From: Cercis canadensis
Lineage: Eukaryota; Streptophyta; Magnoliopsida; Fabales; Fabaceae
Assembly (NCBI GenBank): GCA_003255065.1
Contig: QAOA01002967.1
Coordinates: forward strand, 62,001 to 126,000
Length of the DNA stretch: 64,000 nt
Direction of reading: 5' to 3'
Positions within the stretch are counted from its first letter, which is position 1. Every line of letters begins with the position of its first letter. The position numbers were made by a program, and so were the translations under genes. Below are positions 1 to 10,857 of the stretch, piece after piece. A model generated the notes under the pieces. It was given only the letters and a program-made list of their open reading frames with translations. It did no database searches and was not told the origin of the DNA.

Positions 1-807
1 CTTGTAAACTACCAAAATCCTTTATCATTAGATCATACCTAATATCTTCATAGCAACTTACTTTGAATGGACACAGAGAGGTCTGAAATTTGAACTGATA
101 ATTAGGTTCATAATGGATCGTGCATTTTGGTTAATGCTGCAAACATACTTGACTCTCATCTCATGATATAAGTATAGTTAGTATAAAATTGCCTAATGCA
201 AACAATAATCTATAATTGTTAACATAAAGAAAAAAGAAAGAAAACACAAACATACACAACACAATTATTCTTGGGATTTTTCAAAAAGATTATGATACCC
301 AGATTTAAATCTTCATTCTCCTATATCCCTAATTAAATAATTTAGTCTGTCTTTCTATTGACAAAAAAAATCTTATTTTTAACCACTATCAAGTTTATGA
401 TGCAAACTAAAAGACCTGTTGATTGCTTTTATTTTTGTTTTGAGGCTTTCGTAATCATTTACGTACAATGTGCATGGATAAAATTTTATAATGATGGTAA
501 TTCCCCAAAATTTTGAATAACTTGCACAGGACATTACGATAAAATATAGAACAACTACAACAAGGCGCGAATTGTATTAAACTCCCTAACTTTATCTATG
601 AATATATGACTGTGTGACTCATAACGGTCTCTTCATTTTGTCCTTAGTTTCATTATATCTGGAAAATAATTTATACTAGTGTTAGTGTATCATAAATATA
701 TATCTATATCTTTTTTTTTTTTTTTTAATTATCATGAGCCATGAAAGTTCAAACTCTTAACTTTTTACAAACTATCTAAATTTCTCACCACTAGACTATA
801 CCTAGTG

Positions 808-843
<36 letters not shown>

Positions 844-1045
844 ATATATGTTCTCTCCCTTCAACATATATAGTATATAGAGGTTTTTCCTATTTCTACA
901 ATTAAATTTCTTAATGCCACAATTTATTAATGAGAAAAAATCAAATGGACTGTATCCTTTAGTCAATTAGGAATTGCAATTAAGCTAATAAATTAAATAT
1001 CTTCATATTAATTACCATGAAAAAATTTCAAAAGTAAGTTTACAA
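1..1045. other. AT-rich intergenic DNA, no gene seen
   Basis: I see no exon-like reading frame or recognisable element here. The stretch is AT-rich and holds a T-run at about 711-726 and a TA microsatellite at about 811-846. A short inverted motif (CACTAG...CTAGTG) flanks the TA run. Confidence 0.5.
811..846. repeat. TA dinucleotide microsatellite
   Basis: About 15 uninterrupted TA units followed by a short degenerate tail. This is a simple repeat with no sign of function. Confidence 0.9.
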
Positions 1046-3160
1046 ATGGCCAGCCATTAGTCATCTTTTCTTTGCTGATGACCTTGTGTTATTTGCAGAA
1101 GCTTCTCTGCAGCAGGTGAGAGTTATTCGTCATTGTCTTGATATGTTTTGTGGCTCTTCTGGGCAACAAATTAGTAGTGAGAAGACTCGGGTTTTTTGTT
1201 CCAGAAATGTTCATTTTAATAGAGCTCAAGAAATATGAGGTCTTTAATTTTCAGATCTGTTCAGACTTAGGGAAGTATCTTGGTATGCCCCTTCATCACA
1301 AGTGAGTCACAAGAGCTACTTACAAGCATGTTGTTGGTAAGGTTCAACAGCGTCTAAGCTTATGGAAGGCCACAAATCTCTTCTTTGCCGGCAGATTGAC
1401 GCTTATCCAGTCAATAATTAGTGCCATCCCTACCTACTCTATGCAAACTTCCTTCTTGCCTAAAGGAGTGTGTGAGGATATTGAGAAGCATAATAGAACC
1501 TTTTTGTGGGGTTCTACTGAGCAAACTAGACGTCCACACTTGATGAGTTGGAATAAGGTGTGCACTCCTAAGTCTCATGGTGGGCTTGGTTTAAGGAATA
1601 TGAGGCTAAATAACTGTGCTTTTGTGATGAAAGTTGGGTGGGGCTTGATGAAGGATAAGGATAGCCTTTGGTCCAGGGTGCTTCGGTCTAAATACCGATG
1701 TGGGACTGATGCCATCCCGCAGGTGCGGAGGCGGAGGGATGAGTTGAACCTCTGGAAGGGTGTTTGTCATAACTGGTTACAAGTGAAGGAAGGTACCTAT
1801 TGGCAAATAAGAAATGGGTGCTCGGTCAAATTCTGGGAAGATCGTTGGGTCCCAGGATTTCCGTCTCTTGCTGCTGTGGCTACAGTGCCTATCCATCAGA
1901 ATGATCTGAGTAAAACAGTTATGGAGTTCTCTACCCCAGAAGGTATGTGGGACTGGAATCTTTTCTCTCATTTACTTCCTGACGAGGTTTGTGATGCTAT
2001 TGCTATCATTGTGCCTCCGAATATGCTCTTGGGAGAGGATGTAATGTGTTGGGCTCATTCTACTGATGGTGTTTTCTCTGTGAAGTCTGCTTATGGAGTG
2101 CTCTCTGATTGCCAGGATAGTCATGGGAGTTTTTGGAAGCACATTTGGAGGTGGCCTTGTCCTCAGAGGGTCCGTTCTTTCCTCTGGCTTATGAGTCATG
2201 AGAAGCTTTACACAAATTCCTATCGATCTCACTTCAATCCAAATGCTTGTGAGCTGTGTCCGAGATGTAACCAAGTGGCTGAGACAACTTTACACGTTGT
2301 TAGAGATTGCCATTTTGCCCAGGATATCTGGCTTCGTCTCCTGAATCCAAAATTCTGGAACTCGTTCTTTTCTCTTGGTACTAAAGACTGGGTTGATTGG
2401 AACAGGCGGCGTAATCTGGGCAGGGAAGATGTGTTTGGTTGGAGCTCTGTGTTTGGTATAGCTTGTTGGACCCTTTGGTGGTGTAGAAACAAGCTTATCT
2501 TCGAGGGAACCAGCAACCATGGGGACATCCTTTTTTCTATTATGCATCGTGTTAAGGAGTATCTCAATAGGCAAGATACTACGTATGTGTATGGTGGTAA
2601 TCTTCTGCATGGGGAAGATATTCGGGGTGGCTGGAAAGCTCCTGAGGTTGAGTGGTGCAAGTTTAACGTGGATGGCTCCTTTCGGGCTGATGGAGGGCTG
2701 GGCTCTTGTGGTGGTGTGTTGAGGGACCATTCAGGGGCTTGGATGTATGGGTTTACAGCTAATCTAGGGGTTTGCAACAGTCTCCTTGCAGAGATGTGGG
2801 GCATCTTCCTGGCTTTGGATTGGGTTGCTAGTGCTGGTTTGAGTAAGGTTATTGTGGAAACAGATTCCCTCACTGCTGTTAAGTTGGTGTCCGTAGGGTG
2901 CTCTGTGTCTCACCCGTGTTCTCATCTTCTTTCTTCCATTTGGTCTCTGCTGGGTGAAGGAGATGATTTCAGAATTGTTCATGGCTTTCGTGAGGCCAAC
3001 AAAGTGGCAGACTGGTTAGCTCATTGGGCTCATGGCTCTAGCCAAGGGATAAAAGGTTTTTTGGCTCCTCCTAGTGGGTGTGGTAGGTTGCTGGTTGAGG
3101 ATGTAGAAGGGGCTGCTGTGGGTTGCACTATGCTGGTGTAGTTTCTTGCTTTTTTATATA
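1046..3160 (+). mobile_element. 5'-truncated LINE (non-LTR retrotransposon) with RT end, zf-RVT and RNase H
   Basis: A plant L1-type LINE cut inside its reverse transcriptase. Homology starts abruptly at about 1046 with PAISHLFFADD, which contains the catalytic FADD box of RT, and runs on through LGKYLGMPLHHK (about 1270-1305). Between 1046 and 1396 the frame is broken by at least one frameshift and by stops, including TGA codons near 1238 and 1303. A 581-residue open frame follows from 1396 to 3141. No clear poly-A tail or target-site duplication could be placed. The intact C-terminal half in front of a decayed RT suggests a fairly recent, dead-on-arrival insertion. Confidence 0.9.
1396..3141 (+). 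CDS. LINE ORF2 C-terminal part: RT thumb, zf-RVT zinc-binding domain, plant-type RNase H
   Basis: A 581-residue open frame in the truncated LINE. Residues 1-110 match the end of the RT domain (FLPKGVCEDIE..., LMSWNKVCTPKSHGGLGLRN). Residues about 240-310 form the zf-RVT domain, with a CELCPRC...H...C arrangement. Residues about 420-550 form an RNase H-like domain (RVT_3 type) with the acidic residues in place: D426 in FNVDGS, E466 in AEMWG and D490 in ETDS. In an intact element ORF2 would copy the LINE RNA at a nicked target. This copy lacks the endonuclease and most of RT, so it cannot encode an active enzyme. The first ATG-like codon is only where the open frame begins. Confidence 0.85.
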   Translation: MTLIQSIISAIPTYSMQTSFLPKGVCEDIEKHNRTFLWGSTEQTRRPHLMSWNKVCTPKSHGGLGLRNMRLNNCAFVMKVGWGLMKDKDSLWSRVLRSKYRCGTDAIPQVRRRRDELNLWKGVCHNWLQVKEGTYWQIRNGCSVKFWEDRWVPGFPSLAAVATVPIHQNDLSKTVMEFSTPEGMWDWNLFSHLLPDEVCDAIAIIVPPNMLLGEDVMCWAHSTDGVFSVKSAYGVLSDCQDSHGSFWKHIWRWPCPQRVRSFLWLMSHEKLYTNSYRSHFNPNACELCPRCNQVAETTLHVVRDCHFAQDIWLRLLNPKFWNSFFSLGTKDWVDWNRRRNLGREDVFGWSSVFGIACWTLWWCRNKLIFEGTSNHGDILFSIMHRVKEYLNRQDTTYVYGGNLLHGEDIRGGWKAPEVEWCKFNVDGSFRADGGLGSCGGVLRDHSGAWMYGFTANLGVCNSLLAEMWGIFLALDWVASAGLSKVIVETDSLTAVKLVSVGCSVSHPCSHLLSSIWSLLGEGDDFRIVHGFREANKVADWLAHWAHGSSQGIKGFLAPPSGCGRLLVEDVEGAAVGCTMLV

Positions 3161-3504
3161 GACCTAAAAATTTGGAATTTATATATGAAACTCAAACTAT
3201 AAAATTATTTTATTGAGAAATATTCTAAAATATAATGATAATATCTTGTGAGAATATTTCCATTTAACCATCAACTTTATTCCTCCCCCCACCGCCCTCC
3301 CTCCCCTTTTCCTCTCTTTTCAACTATCCACTCCTTTAATTTGTTCTTAAAGAGACAGTCCAATGAGCACTAAGTTCAAATTCGAATGCAAATGGTATGG
3401 TAAGATTTATGGAAAAAGAAAGATTATTCCAATTATGTAGCCTTTTATAGACAAAATCAAATAAAAGAAGAATCCCCTTCATTTTGAATAGAAAAAAACA
3501 CAAT
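3142..3504. other. Spacer, no gene seen
   Basis: AT-rich DNA with a C/T-rich tract at about 3282-3330. No coding signal or repeat family recognised. Confidence 0.4.
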
Positions 3505-4778
3505 AACGGTAAGAATGTGCATTTATTCATATATCCGGTTTTGATTCAAGCAATCAATCCCTGAAATCCCCTACTACTTTGGAAATTTAAAAATGTTGAG
3601 TCTATCTTTCCTCCATATATTGCAGAAGGGGTTCTTAAAATCACTATTTGCTCTAGCCAGGAAAAATTACTTTAGAGAAAGAGTATAAGGATGAAATTTA
3701 TATGGTTGCATCAGGATATCAGATAGCATGGAATCTTCTGTATGCAGAAACTTCTGTTGCCTTATCATCTCGGCATAAAAGGGCTTGGTTGTCTATTTGG
3801 AAAGTTCGCGTTGCACCAAAGATTAAGCTCTTCATGTGGCATTTATTACACAATAGCCTTGCTGTCAAGACCAACTTGCAATCACAGGGATTTATCTTCA
3901 TTGATGTTGCTTGTTCACATTGTCATAGGTGTAGAAACTCGTCGTCACCTATTTCTTCTTTAACCATTATAACATGTTTAATTGGTTGATGGAATTAATT
4001 GAAGCCTTACAGAAAGCCAAAGCACACGATGTGCTTTTGGAATTGGCAGCATATATCTTATAGAGGTTGTGGGTGGATAGGAATGATCTCCTCTTCAACC
4101 AAAAGATACGGTCTCCACAAGAAACTACCTCAAAAGCTTTTAATGAATGACAGGACTTTTTGGTAGCAGCTAGGATATTATCAAAGTAATGTTAATTCCT
4201 TTATGCTTTTTCCACTCTGTAAGGGTGTGATGTTGGCCATGTAGGTCATTTTATTCACAGGGTGACTCTCTCTAACCCTTGTATTTGGTCCTTATCCTCA
4301 ATGATAAAATTTTGTCTCTTGGTAAAATATAAGAACCAATCCCTGAAATCCAATACTTGTTGTAATAATTAATTAGTTTACATTGGGGACAGAGTATGAA
4401 AAGGAGAATAATTATCTCCAATTTCTATTTAGCCACTTGAAAATATTATCTCAATCTCCACCACATGCATGTAAATTTTAATTGTTGGTAAAAAATATAG
4501 GAAATTTTTATCCATGCGTAATAAGGGCACACAATTTGGGTATAAAATTATTTTACAAAATGAAAAAAATTATAAACCTAAAAAAAAAAACATGCTACCA
4601 TTTTTTTTGGTACTTTGGCTACAACTTTGGATTTGATCACAAAACTTACAAGCCCTAAGGATGACCTCAATGCCATTCTGTTACAAGATGTTTGGTTTAC
4701 GCAAATTCTCTTTAAGGTAAAAAATCATTCCAACATTATATATGATCAATGATTATAATTCTACCATATCTTAACTTT
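3505..4778 (+). repeat. Dispersed duplication, copy 1 (LINE fragment plus flanks)
   Basis: This block recurs at about 42955-44118 in the same orientation at roughly 90% identity by eye, with several small indels. Shared landmarks are the start (ggtaagaatg.gcattta), the LINE-derived core, and the end (tatgatcaatgatta...ctaccatatctta). The block includes non-LINE flanks on both sides of the LINE fragment, so it is a duplication of a locus rather than two LINE insertions. Confidence 0.85.
3555..4351 (+). mobile_element. LINE 3' fragment with 15-bp target-site duplication
   Basis: A short LINE remnant is bracketed by a perfect direct repeat, CAATCCCTGAAATCC, at 3555-3569 and 4337-4351. The body (3570-4336) encodes part of a zf-RVT domain on the + strand (WKVRVAPKIKLFMWHLLHNSLAVKTNLQSQG, then a CSHC zinc motif near 3908-3925). 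It ends in a typical plant LINE tail (TTGTATTTGGTCCTTAT...GATAAAATTTTGTC). The frame is not intact beyond about 3990. The element is heavily 5'-truncated and entirely defective. Confidence 0.8.
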
Positions 4779-4786
4779 AAAAACTC

Positions 4787-5297
4787 TGTGATATAATCCC
4801 AATCGGCTCCACAAATCTCCTCTTCAATCCTTGTTTTTGCTCTTCTTCTTGCCTCCAAAGAGTCCAGAATTGGATCCCCTAAAAAATTGCTAAAAGTCTC
4901 TATTTATACCCCTAAGCAAAAGCCCTAAAGAAACTTAGGAAAAAAGATACGTATTCAGAAATTTGGCACGGTCGCCGCAGCCCTCGTGTGCAGTACAAAA
5001 ACACCAATTTCTTCTCAAATGGGCGCCGCTGCTCTCATTTTTTAGCGCCGCCGCACTTCCTCTCAGGAATTGAAGGTTGAAAATCAACTACGAGCGCCGC
5101 GGCTCTTGATTTCTAGCGCCACGGCTCTTGGATTCTGTCAAAACCTTTCATTTCTTCACTTCAAACCATGAAACCTATGAACTTCTATTTAAACCTACAA
5201 TTTAACAACAACAACGCATTAGATGACAATAAATCTCAACGAACAATCAAATAATTAAGTAAAAGAGATCTAAAGAGTGGATAAAACCCACTCAACA
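4787..5297 (-). mobile_element. Possible solo LTR (retrotransposon fossil)
   Basis: A block of about 510 bp reads TG...CA at its ends on either strand. On the - strand it starts TGTTGAGTGGGTTTTATCC, a style common at plant LTR starts. It carries a TATA-like CTATTTATA and a cluster of GCGCCGC-type motifs at about 4970-5125. It begins right where the duplicated block 3505-4778 ends, and the copy at 44.1 kb lacks it. No matching target-site duplication was found, so this is a weak call. Confidence 0.3.
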
Positions 5298-5304
5298 GTT
5301 TACA

Positions 5305-6890
5305 TTGAAAGTTATATATATACACTTTGTTATTGCACAAAATATGAAAGAGAATGCAAAGGACAATCATAAAAAATGCCCTGAACCAGAGAAATCGACA
5401 GAGGCAACTTCACCACTTGTAGGTTTATTACATTCTCTTTGGTATGTAAGTATGTATTTATGGCCAAGATTTATGGTATCTCTGTTCTTACAAATTATTT
5501 CCTATAGGATTTGGTTATGAAAGAACCAATGAGTGAACTGATTTTGATAGACCGACAAGAAGAACTTGAACAAAAACAAGTTAACAGAACAGATTTATCT
5601 TCAGAAGTTTTACCTAATATTACAGAACCTACAAATAATAGTGTTTCTAAAGCTTCAGACTCAAAGAAATTGGAAGATGTTGATAGGATTTCACCAATAT
5701 CCCAATCTTTCTCTTCCATGGCTATTGCAGCAGGTACTGTTTTTATCCAAACTAGTGGGAGTGGAAAATTGCGGGTTTCATCTTTGACTTGAAGTCTAAA
5801 CTCATCTATTATATATCTAAGAAATATTTTTTGTTAATGTTCATCATTACTTACTCTCCAAGCCATGCGACTTTCAATATTTTTAACTACTAGCCATTTT
5901 ATGTGGTAATCCTAAAACTTCAACAAATGAAGATGTTAACTTGCATTAAAAGAATAAAAACTGATCGTGTTAAATTATGTGCCTTTACTGTAGTTTCTCC
6001 AAGAGACATACCAAGTAGCCTTGACCTCAACAAGGCAACAGAGACAATTACAGACTCTCCGAAGCAGTGGGAAGATTCTTACCAAGAATCAAGTAAGGAC
6101 AGCAAGATCATGCATCAGCTCGATATTTTGAACTCTAGGGTTGGTTCTTCAGGTAGAACTTACTAATCCTTTCCCTTCAACTTGTTGAACCAGTTGGAAG
6201 ATACGTTTAATTATTTGACTCCAACATATTAGGTAATATTTCCATTTTGTTGACTACCACTAGTTGAAGCTCCAACAGAGTTGCCTTCTTCAGTGCCAGC
6301 AGCTCAAAATGTTCATGTTCCTTTGGCTGTTGTCACCCCAGATGCACATATATCCAGTACACCACTTTCTTCAGTTTCATTTCCTCCTATTCATACTCTG
6401 CCACCTGAAGTTGACCCATTAAGTTCTTCTACTGTGCATCTTTTGAAGAGCCTTGTAGAAGAATATGGTGCTTTTAGATATATCTGGGCAATCAAGAAAA
6501 GGCATATTCCACTTCTAGAGCAACCATAGTGAAGCACCCATCTCTTTGGGCTTGGCAGGAGAAATTTAAGCATCCACAAATGAAGCAATTTGGATACACC
6601 ATGTTAGGTAATATGATAGAGTTTCTTTCATCAACAAGGTGGAGAGATCTTACTGAAGATAAGAAAGCTGAATTGCAGTCATTAGTGGATGTATTAGGAC
6701 ACCAGGCTTTGACATTCAGTGGCTAGGGAACATTCATGCAATGATTAATCAAAGCAATGAGGAAACCGTTAACTGTTAAGGCACTTGAAGAGCAGGTGGC
6801 AGCACTAGAGATTGAGCTGGAAAACATTAAACTGAAGCGAGATGCTAAAAGAGCTGAGCTAGGCAATTTCAGTGGCTTTATGGGATTTTG
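5305..6890 (+). pseudogene. Decayed multi-exon host gene with Ser/Pro-rich middle and coiled-coil C-terminus
   Basis: Exon-like blocks join in phase. 5305-5418 ends at GTAGGT (phase 0). 5508-5733 starts after CCTATAG and ends at GTACTG (phase 1). 5994-6152 starts after TACTGTAG and ends at GTAGAA (phase 1). A last block starts at 6264 after CACTAG. The joins read AAVSPRDIP and GSSVEAPTELP. The last block encodes a Ser/Pro/Val-rich stretch, then a helical part (KHPSLWAWQEKFKHPQ, WRDLTEDKKAELQSLVDVLG) and a charged coiled coil (KALEEQVAALEIELENIKLK) ending near 6890. The frame is broken at least three times between 6440 and 6775. The layout recalls plant MATH/coiled-coil, PEARLI4-like or DUF724 proteins, but I cannot name the family. 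The 5' exons are missing, perhaps removed by the TE block upstream. Confidence 0.55.
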
Positions 6891-8700
6891 AATTGGATTT
6901 GGCTGTTTGTTACATTCCTTGCCTTGATTGATTTTCAACATTACCATCTATAAGTTTATTTTAATATGACTCTGAAGGGAACACACAAAAGATCTCTATT
7001 CATTTCCTGTAATCACCAAATAAGACCTTGAAATCTCTGGGCTACACTTTGTTGATGGGATTATTTATAAATTATCATCTGGGTAGGTTGATTCTAAACA
7101 AATGATTACAGGTTCCAGCTCCAGTATTTGAGTAGAGCATATGTGTTCGTATTCTTTTATCAAGTACACAAAACCTTTGGTGAATAATCTAGCTTGCATG
7201 GCTTCACTTTATCCAATGCCACTGATTGCATATTCATTTTAACATCACCAAAATTCTGTGTTTCATGATTTATGGCATATCGTTTGCAAAATGTTCCTAG
7301 TACTTCTGTAATATTCAAAAGGCCAACCATTTTCATGAAACGTTTTGATAGGAAGAATAGGGAAGACACCATTTTATTTCAAGAGTATAAAGTTGGTGAT
7401 TGTGTCAATATGGAGACACCAAGAAAAACTTGCTATTTGGCCAGAATTCTTTTCCCCGAGTTTGCCTGGAATGTTCATTATGTTAGCATCTTTTTGAGAG
7501 AAAAAATTAAAACAGATACAAAATCAAGCCCCAAATGCTATACACCTCAGGAGTTGGGGCTCGATCTTGAAAAGGTGCAATATATTAGAGGCTACACAAT
7601 AAGAGTAGTGTACCCCTTCTCAGAAATCCCACCCTGTCCGTTCTTAATGGGATTTGAACTCAAGACCTCCCTTTTGCCCCATAATTTAAATTATAGCTAC
7701 TCCAACTTTGAGAGAAACAAAGGGAAAAGGTGCAAAATGTATTCCCCTTACTTTTTTATTCTTCCAATAAAAGCAAAAACACACAACATCCCTTCATTTT
7801 TAATCATTGTAACTAATTGTTTCATTCCTGAACTATGTGCTCTTATTTCCTCTCTATCCTCTTCAGTTTAATTGGGAAAAACAGTAAAGCAGCTCATATA
7901 AGAAACAGATTCTCTAGATTTGGGATTTCCATAGAGATTAGGGACAACAGTGTAAAAGACAATAAATCAAGATGTCATGCAAATTATAAGGCCAAAAAAT
8001 GAGTGACACAAAAATAAAAAACTTCAGCAAATTGAAGACCAAGCTTTAGACTTAGTAATTGAATAACTAAACCTTATAGTTATTCAAAAAAATTAATTCT
8101 TTTCCTTACCAAATTGAATAACTAAACCTTATAGTTTAATCAGTTAGAAAATAGTATTAGTTCATGAAAAGAACATTAATTCCTTTTACTGCAAATTGAC
8201 GATAAAAGCTCAGTTAAACAATACCATATGACCTCCTTGATCAAGCTCAGCCCAAATGATTCCTGAGGTAAGTCATCATCAAAGCTTAGTTGAAGATCAT
8301 TTTTTGTAGCAGACATCGCAATTCTGTTTCCAATTCCAAAATGCTTTGCACCAATATATTTTATCTTCATTCCATACATCTGCCAACATAAAAACATAAC
8401 AATCTCAAATGATATCACAAACACATCCATACACCCCACAAGGTGAAGGAGGGAGCAAGGGATGAAAAGGGTAAATAGATAAACAATTATAACTGCTTTA
8501 GATGGTAGAGAAACAGATGTGTGATGATCAATTCTGATAGCATAATGTGCTGAAGCCTTAAATGGTAGAGAAGTGGTGCTTTGATGAAGGAAACCTGCAG
8601 AAGATCAATAAGAGTGTCATGCGAGAAGTAAAATGTAGTTTTACTTAGAAGGTAATACCCAAAGAGTCAGAGGAACCTGAACAATTTGTTGGCAGAACAG
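6891..8700. other. Spacer, no gene recognised
   Basis: A 199-residue open frame spans 7272-7871 (+), but its composition is uneven and I recognise no domain, so I do not call it a gene. A 25-bp direct repeat (ATTGAATAACTAAACCTTATAG core) occurs at about 8058 and 8114. 8176-8439 (-) is open but unrecognised; it may be remote debris of the subtilase fragment that follows. Confidence 0.4.
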
Positions 8701-8782
8701 AAAGAATCAACATCTAAGACTGAAATATCTGCTGACCTAACCAATTTAATGAATGGTAATCTGCCAACAACGAATTTGGAAA

Positions 8783-9165
8783 CTTGCCGGTATCTAGGTT
8801 TCCTATGATCATACCTTCACCATATCTGGCTTTCATCCAAAGTGAGCTAGATGAAGTTACCCCATTATGCTCTAGCCCCATGAAATCCCATGATCTAGTG
8901 GTGTGCAATTTTCTTCCCCTATTCAAGAAAACTGAGATTACTTGGGCAAGCTCTAAAAGTAGTTCCAACAAATCAGTAATTTGCATCAGTTATTGGCAAA
9001 CTAAGATTGAAAAGAACATAAAGAGACGAAAAACAGAGCACAAAGTTCTCAATAGCTATCTCAGCTGCTACTTCTTCATCCAAATTTGCAGCAAAACCAT
9101 TGATGTGCCTTGTGTAAGTAAAAGATGGATTCCTTAGCCTGTCGAGTGTCCACACCTTTTTTTTT
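8783..9165 (-). pseudogene. Subtilisin-like serine protease (subtilase, S8) N-terminal fragment
   Basis: Two exon-like blocks on the - strand match the start of plant subtilases of the AIR3 type. Near 9045-9160 is the end of the inhibitor I9 propeptide (FTYTRHINGFAANLDEEVA). Near 8783-8955 is the join to the catalytic domain: VISVF, then KLHTTRSWDFMGLEHNG, then SSLWMKARYGEGMIIGNLDTG. The Asp of NLDTG corresponds to the triad Asp. The expected VWPES after DTG is already degraded to KFPNS, and nothing resembling the His or Ser regions follows. The signal peptide is absent: upstream sequence runs into a T-run with an N at 9173. Subtilases are secreted proteases. This piece lacks most of the enzyme and is a relic. 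Confidence 0.75.
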
Positions 9166-9550
9166 TTTTTTTNAGCAAACTGGTGTGACAAAAAATAATC
9201 GATTGGATTGTCGGTCGGACCGGTTGGACTGTCGGTTGAACTAATTGAATCAAAGCTTTTTACATACTTAAAAATTCACAAAAAAAAAAAAACATGAATG
9301 ATGAAGTACAAATCATAAAACTTAATTCATAAGTAAAAGTCTCAAAATTAAATATTTAAATAACTAAATATCAAAAGATATAAAAACTTAATCTATATAG
9401 ACCTAATATAAAATAGTCCCCCATAACAAAATTAGATTGTTTCAATAGTCAATATCTCTTACAAGTTTACATACTCCAATATAATCAAGTTCACAATTTT
9501 GAACATAACAACATTAGATAATTATAACATATAAATATATAACTAGATAA

Positions 9551-10136
9551 TCCAGTGTTTTAAAAACCAGACCAGATAGGGCGGTTTGACCAATTCAACC
9601 GGTGCTCGGTCTAGATCCCGGTTCGGTTAGGGGGTTAAACTAGTGTGAACCAGTCTGGTTTTACATAATAGAATGGTTCACTCAAAAAAGAAAAAATCAA
9701 AATTGCATATTTTTGAAGAAAATATGAAAACATTCCACCAAGGGATTCGAACTCCCTTCCTCAAGGAAGTGGATAAGAGGCTTGAACTATCAAACCAATG
9801 ATTCTTTTTGTCAATAAATTTGCATTATAATTCACTTATTCACATTTAGATTGAATAATGCATAAATATTGGTCTAAAGAGGATTCGAACCCTCCTTCAA
9901 AGGAAGACGAAAGACATTTGTCACTAGGCTAACTTTAATTTTATTAACAAATTTGCATAAAAATATATTTATTATAACTTAGAATTTACAATAGGCACAT
10001 TAAATATTATATTTATATAAAAATTATACTTATGACATCACCGGTTCGATCGTTTGGTCCAACCAGCTGAATCGGTTCAACCGGTGCTCATCCTCTAAAA
10101 ATATTCGCTTACCGGTCCAGTTTTTAAAACATTGAA
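9551..10136. mobile_element. MITE-like element with inverted ends (about 586 bp)
   Basis: The terminal sequence TTTTAAAAACCAGACC at the left is the reverse complement of GGTCCAGTTTTTAAAAC at the right, with one or two mismatches. Inside each end lies a CGGTTCAACCGGTGCTC-type segment (9596-9612 and 10074-10090). Those two segments are in direct, not inverted, orientation, which is odd for a simple MITE. No coding capacity. Confidence 0.55.
9738..9935 (-). other. Two tRNA-like A/B-box segments (SINE-head-like)
   Basis: On the - strand, 9935-9880 reads a near-consensus pol III A box (TTAGCCTAGTGAC) followed about 35 nt later by a perfect B box (GGTTCGAATCC). A second B box (AGTTCGAATCC) lies at about 9741-9752, with a weaker A-box-like stretch before it. 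No cloverleaf tRNA folds from either, so they look like tRNA-derived SINE heads or relics rather than tRNA genes. Confidence 0.4.
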
Positions 10137-10857
10137 ATAATCATAACAAGAAAAAAAAAGAGACAAAGTCACATAGTATCAATCAAACAAATAAATAAAT
10201 AACCAAGAAACCAATTAAATCGTGCATAATAGACCAAAAGAAAAAAAAAAATACAAGAACATGCGGTGTCGGAACCACATAGCTGCATACGATTTTGTTC
10301 ATTCTTAGTAGAGTTAGTGACACACATGCATTAAATAATTAAAAAAAATTAGAAAGAAAAAAAAGAAGAATATGAGGATAATAATAAAGCAATAAGTTAA
10401 TAGTGAAAGTTTTAAGAAATTAGTAAAAAATCTTAAGTTAAAGTCTGTGTACTATGTAATTATGTATTATAATTTTTACATATTTAAATACATAATATTA
10501 AATAAATATATTAAATATTTAAACAATAATTTTTGTGCAATAATAGATGTTGGTCTCGAGTTGTCTTAGTGGTTTGGACTGTAAATTATTTTGAGTAAGA
10601 GGTAGTACGTTCAAATTTATTAAATGTGGTATCTATTAATTTCTTAATAATTATATCAATAAATATATTTTATATGTGATAATATATTCAAAAGTTAAAA
10701 TATCCTAATAGCAAAAAAGTGAATTTCAAGCAACGGTTCAGGGGTTTGAATCCCATGAACCGAACCATTTTTCTTAGAGGCACCGGTCCAGTCGATCAAA
10801 CTGGCTAGTCCGGCTAGTTTTTAAAACATTGGTCCACAATTTTTTAATAACCTCTTC

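Larger units (their letters stand above)
9190..10835. mobile_element. Composite of GGTTCAACCGG-rich non-autonomous inverted-repeat elements
   Basis: The block has at least two layers. An inner unit runs from about 9551 (cagtgttttaaaaaccagacc) to about 10136 (ggtccagtttttaaaacattg). Its ends are inverted copies of each other, and its subterminal regions are rich in CCGGTT/AACCGG. Similar sequence at about 9200-9245 (gtcggtcggaccggttggac) and at 10731-10832 (accggtccagtcgatc...gctagtttttaaaacattg) suggests an outer, older unit or a second copy. No transposase is present. This looks like a MITE-like family; the superfamily is uncertain. Confidence 0.55.

Noticed and set aside
7272-7871. 199-codon open frame on the + strand
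   Set aside because: No recognisable domain, uneven composition, no splice or promoter context; likely chance or remote debris.
8176-8439. Further exon of the subtilase fragment
   Set aside because: A short IGAKHF-like match is too weak to support a family assignment.
9738-9935. Possible tRNA genes
   Set aside because: Only A/B-box similarity; no cloverleaf with acceptor and anticodon stems could be drawn.
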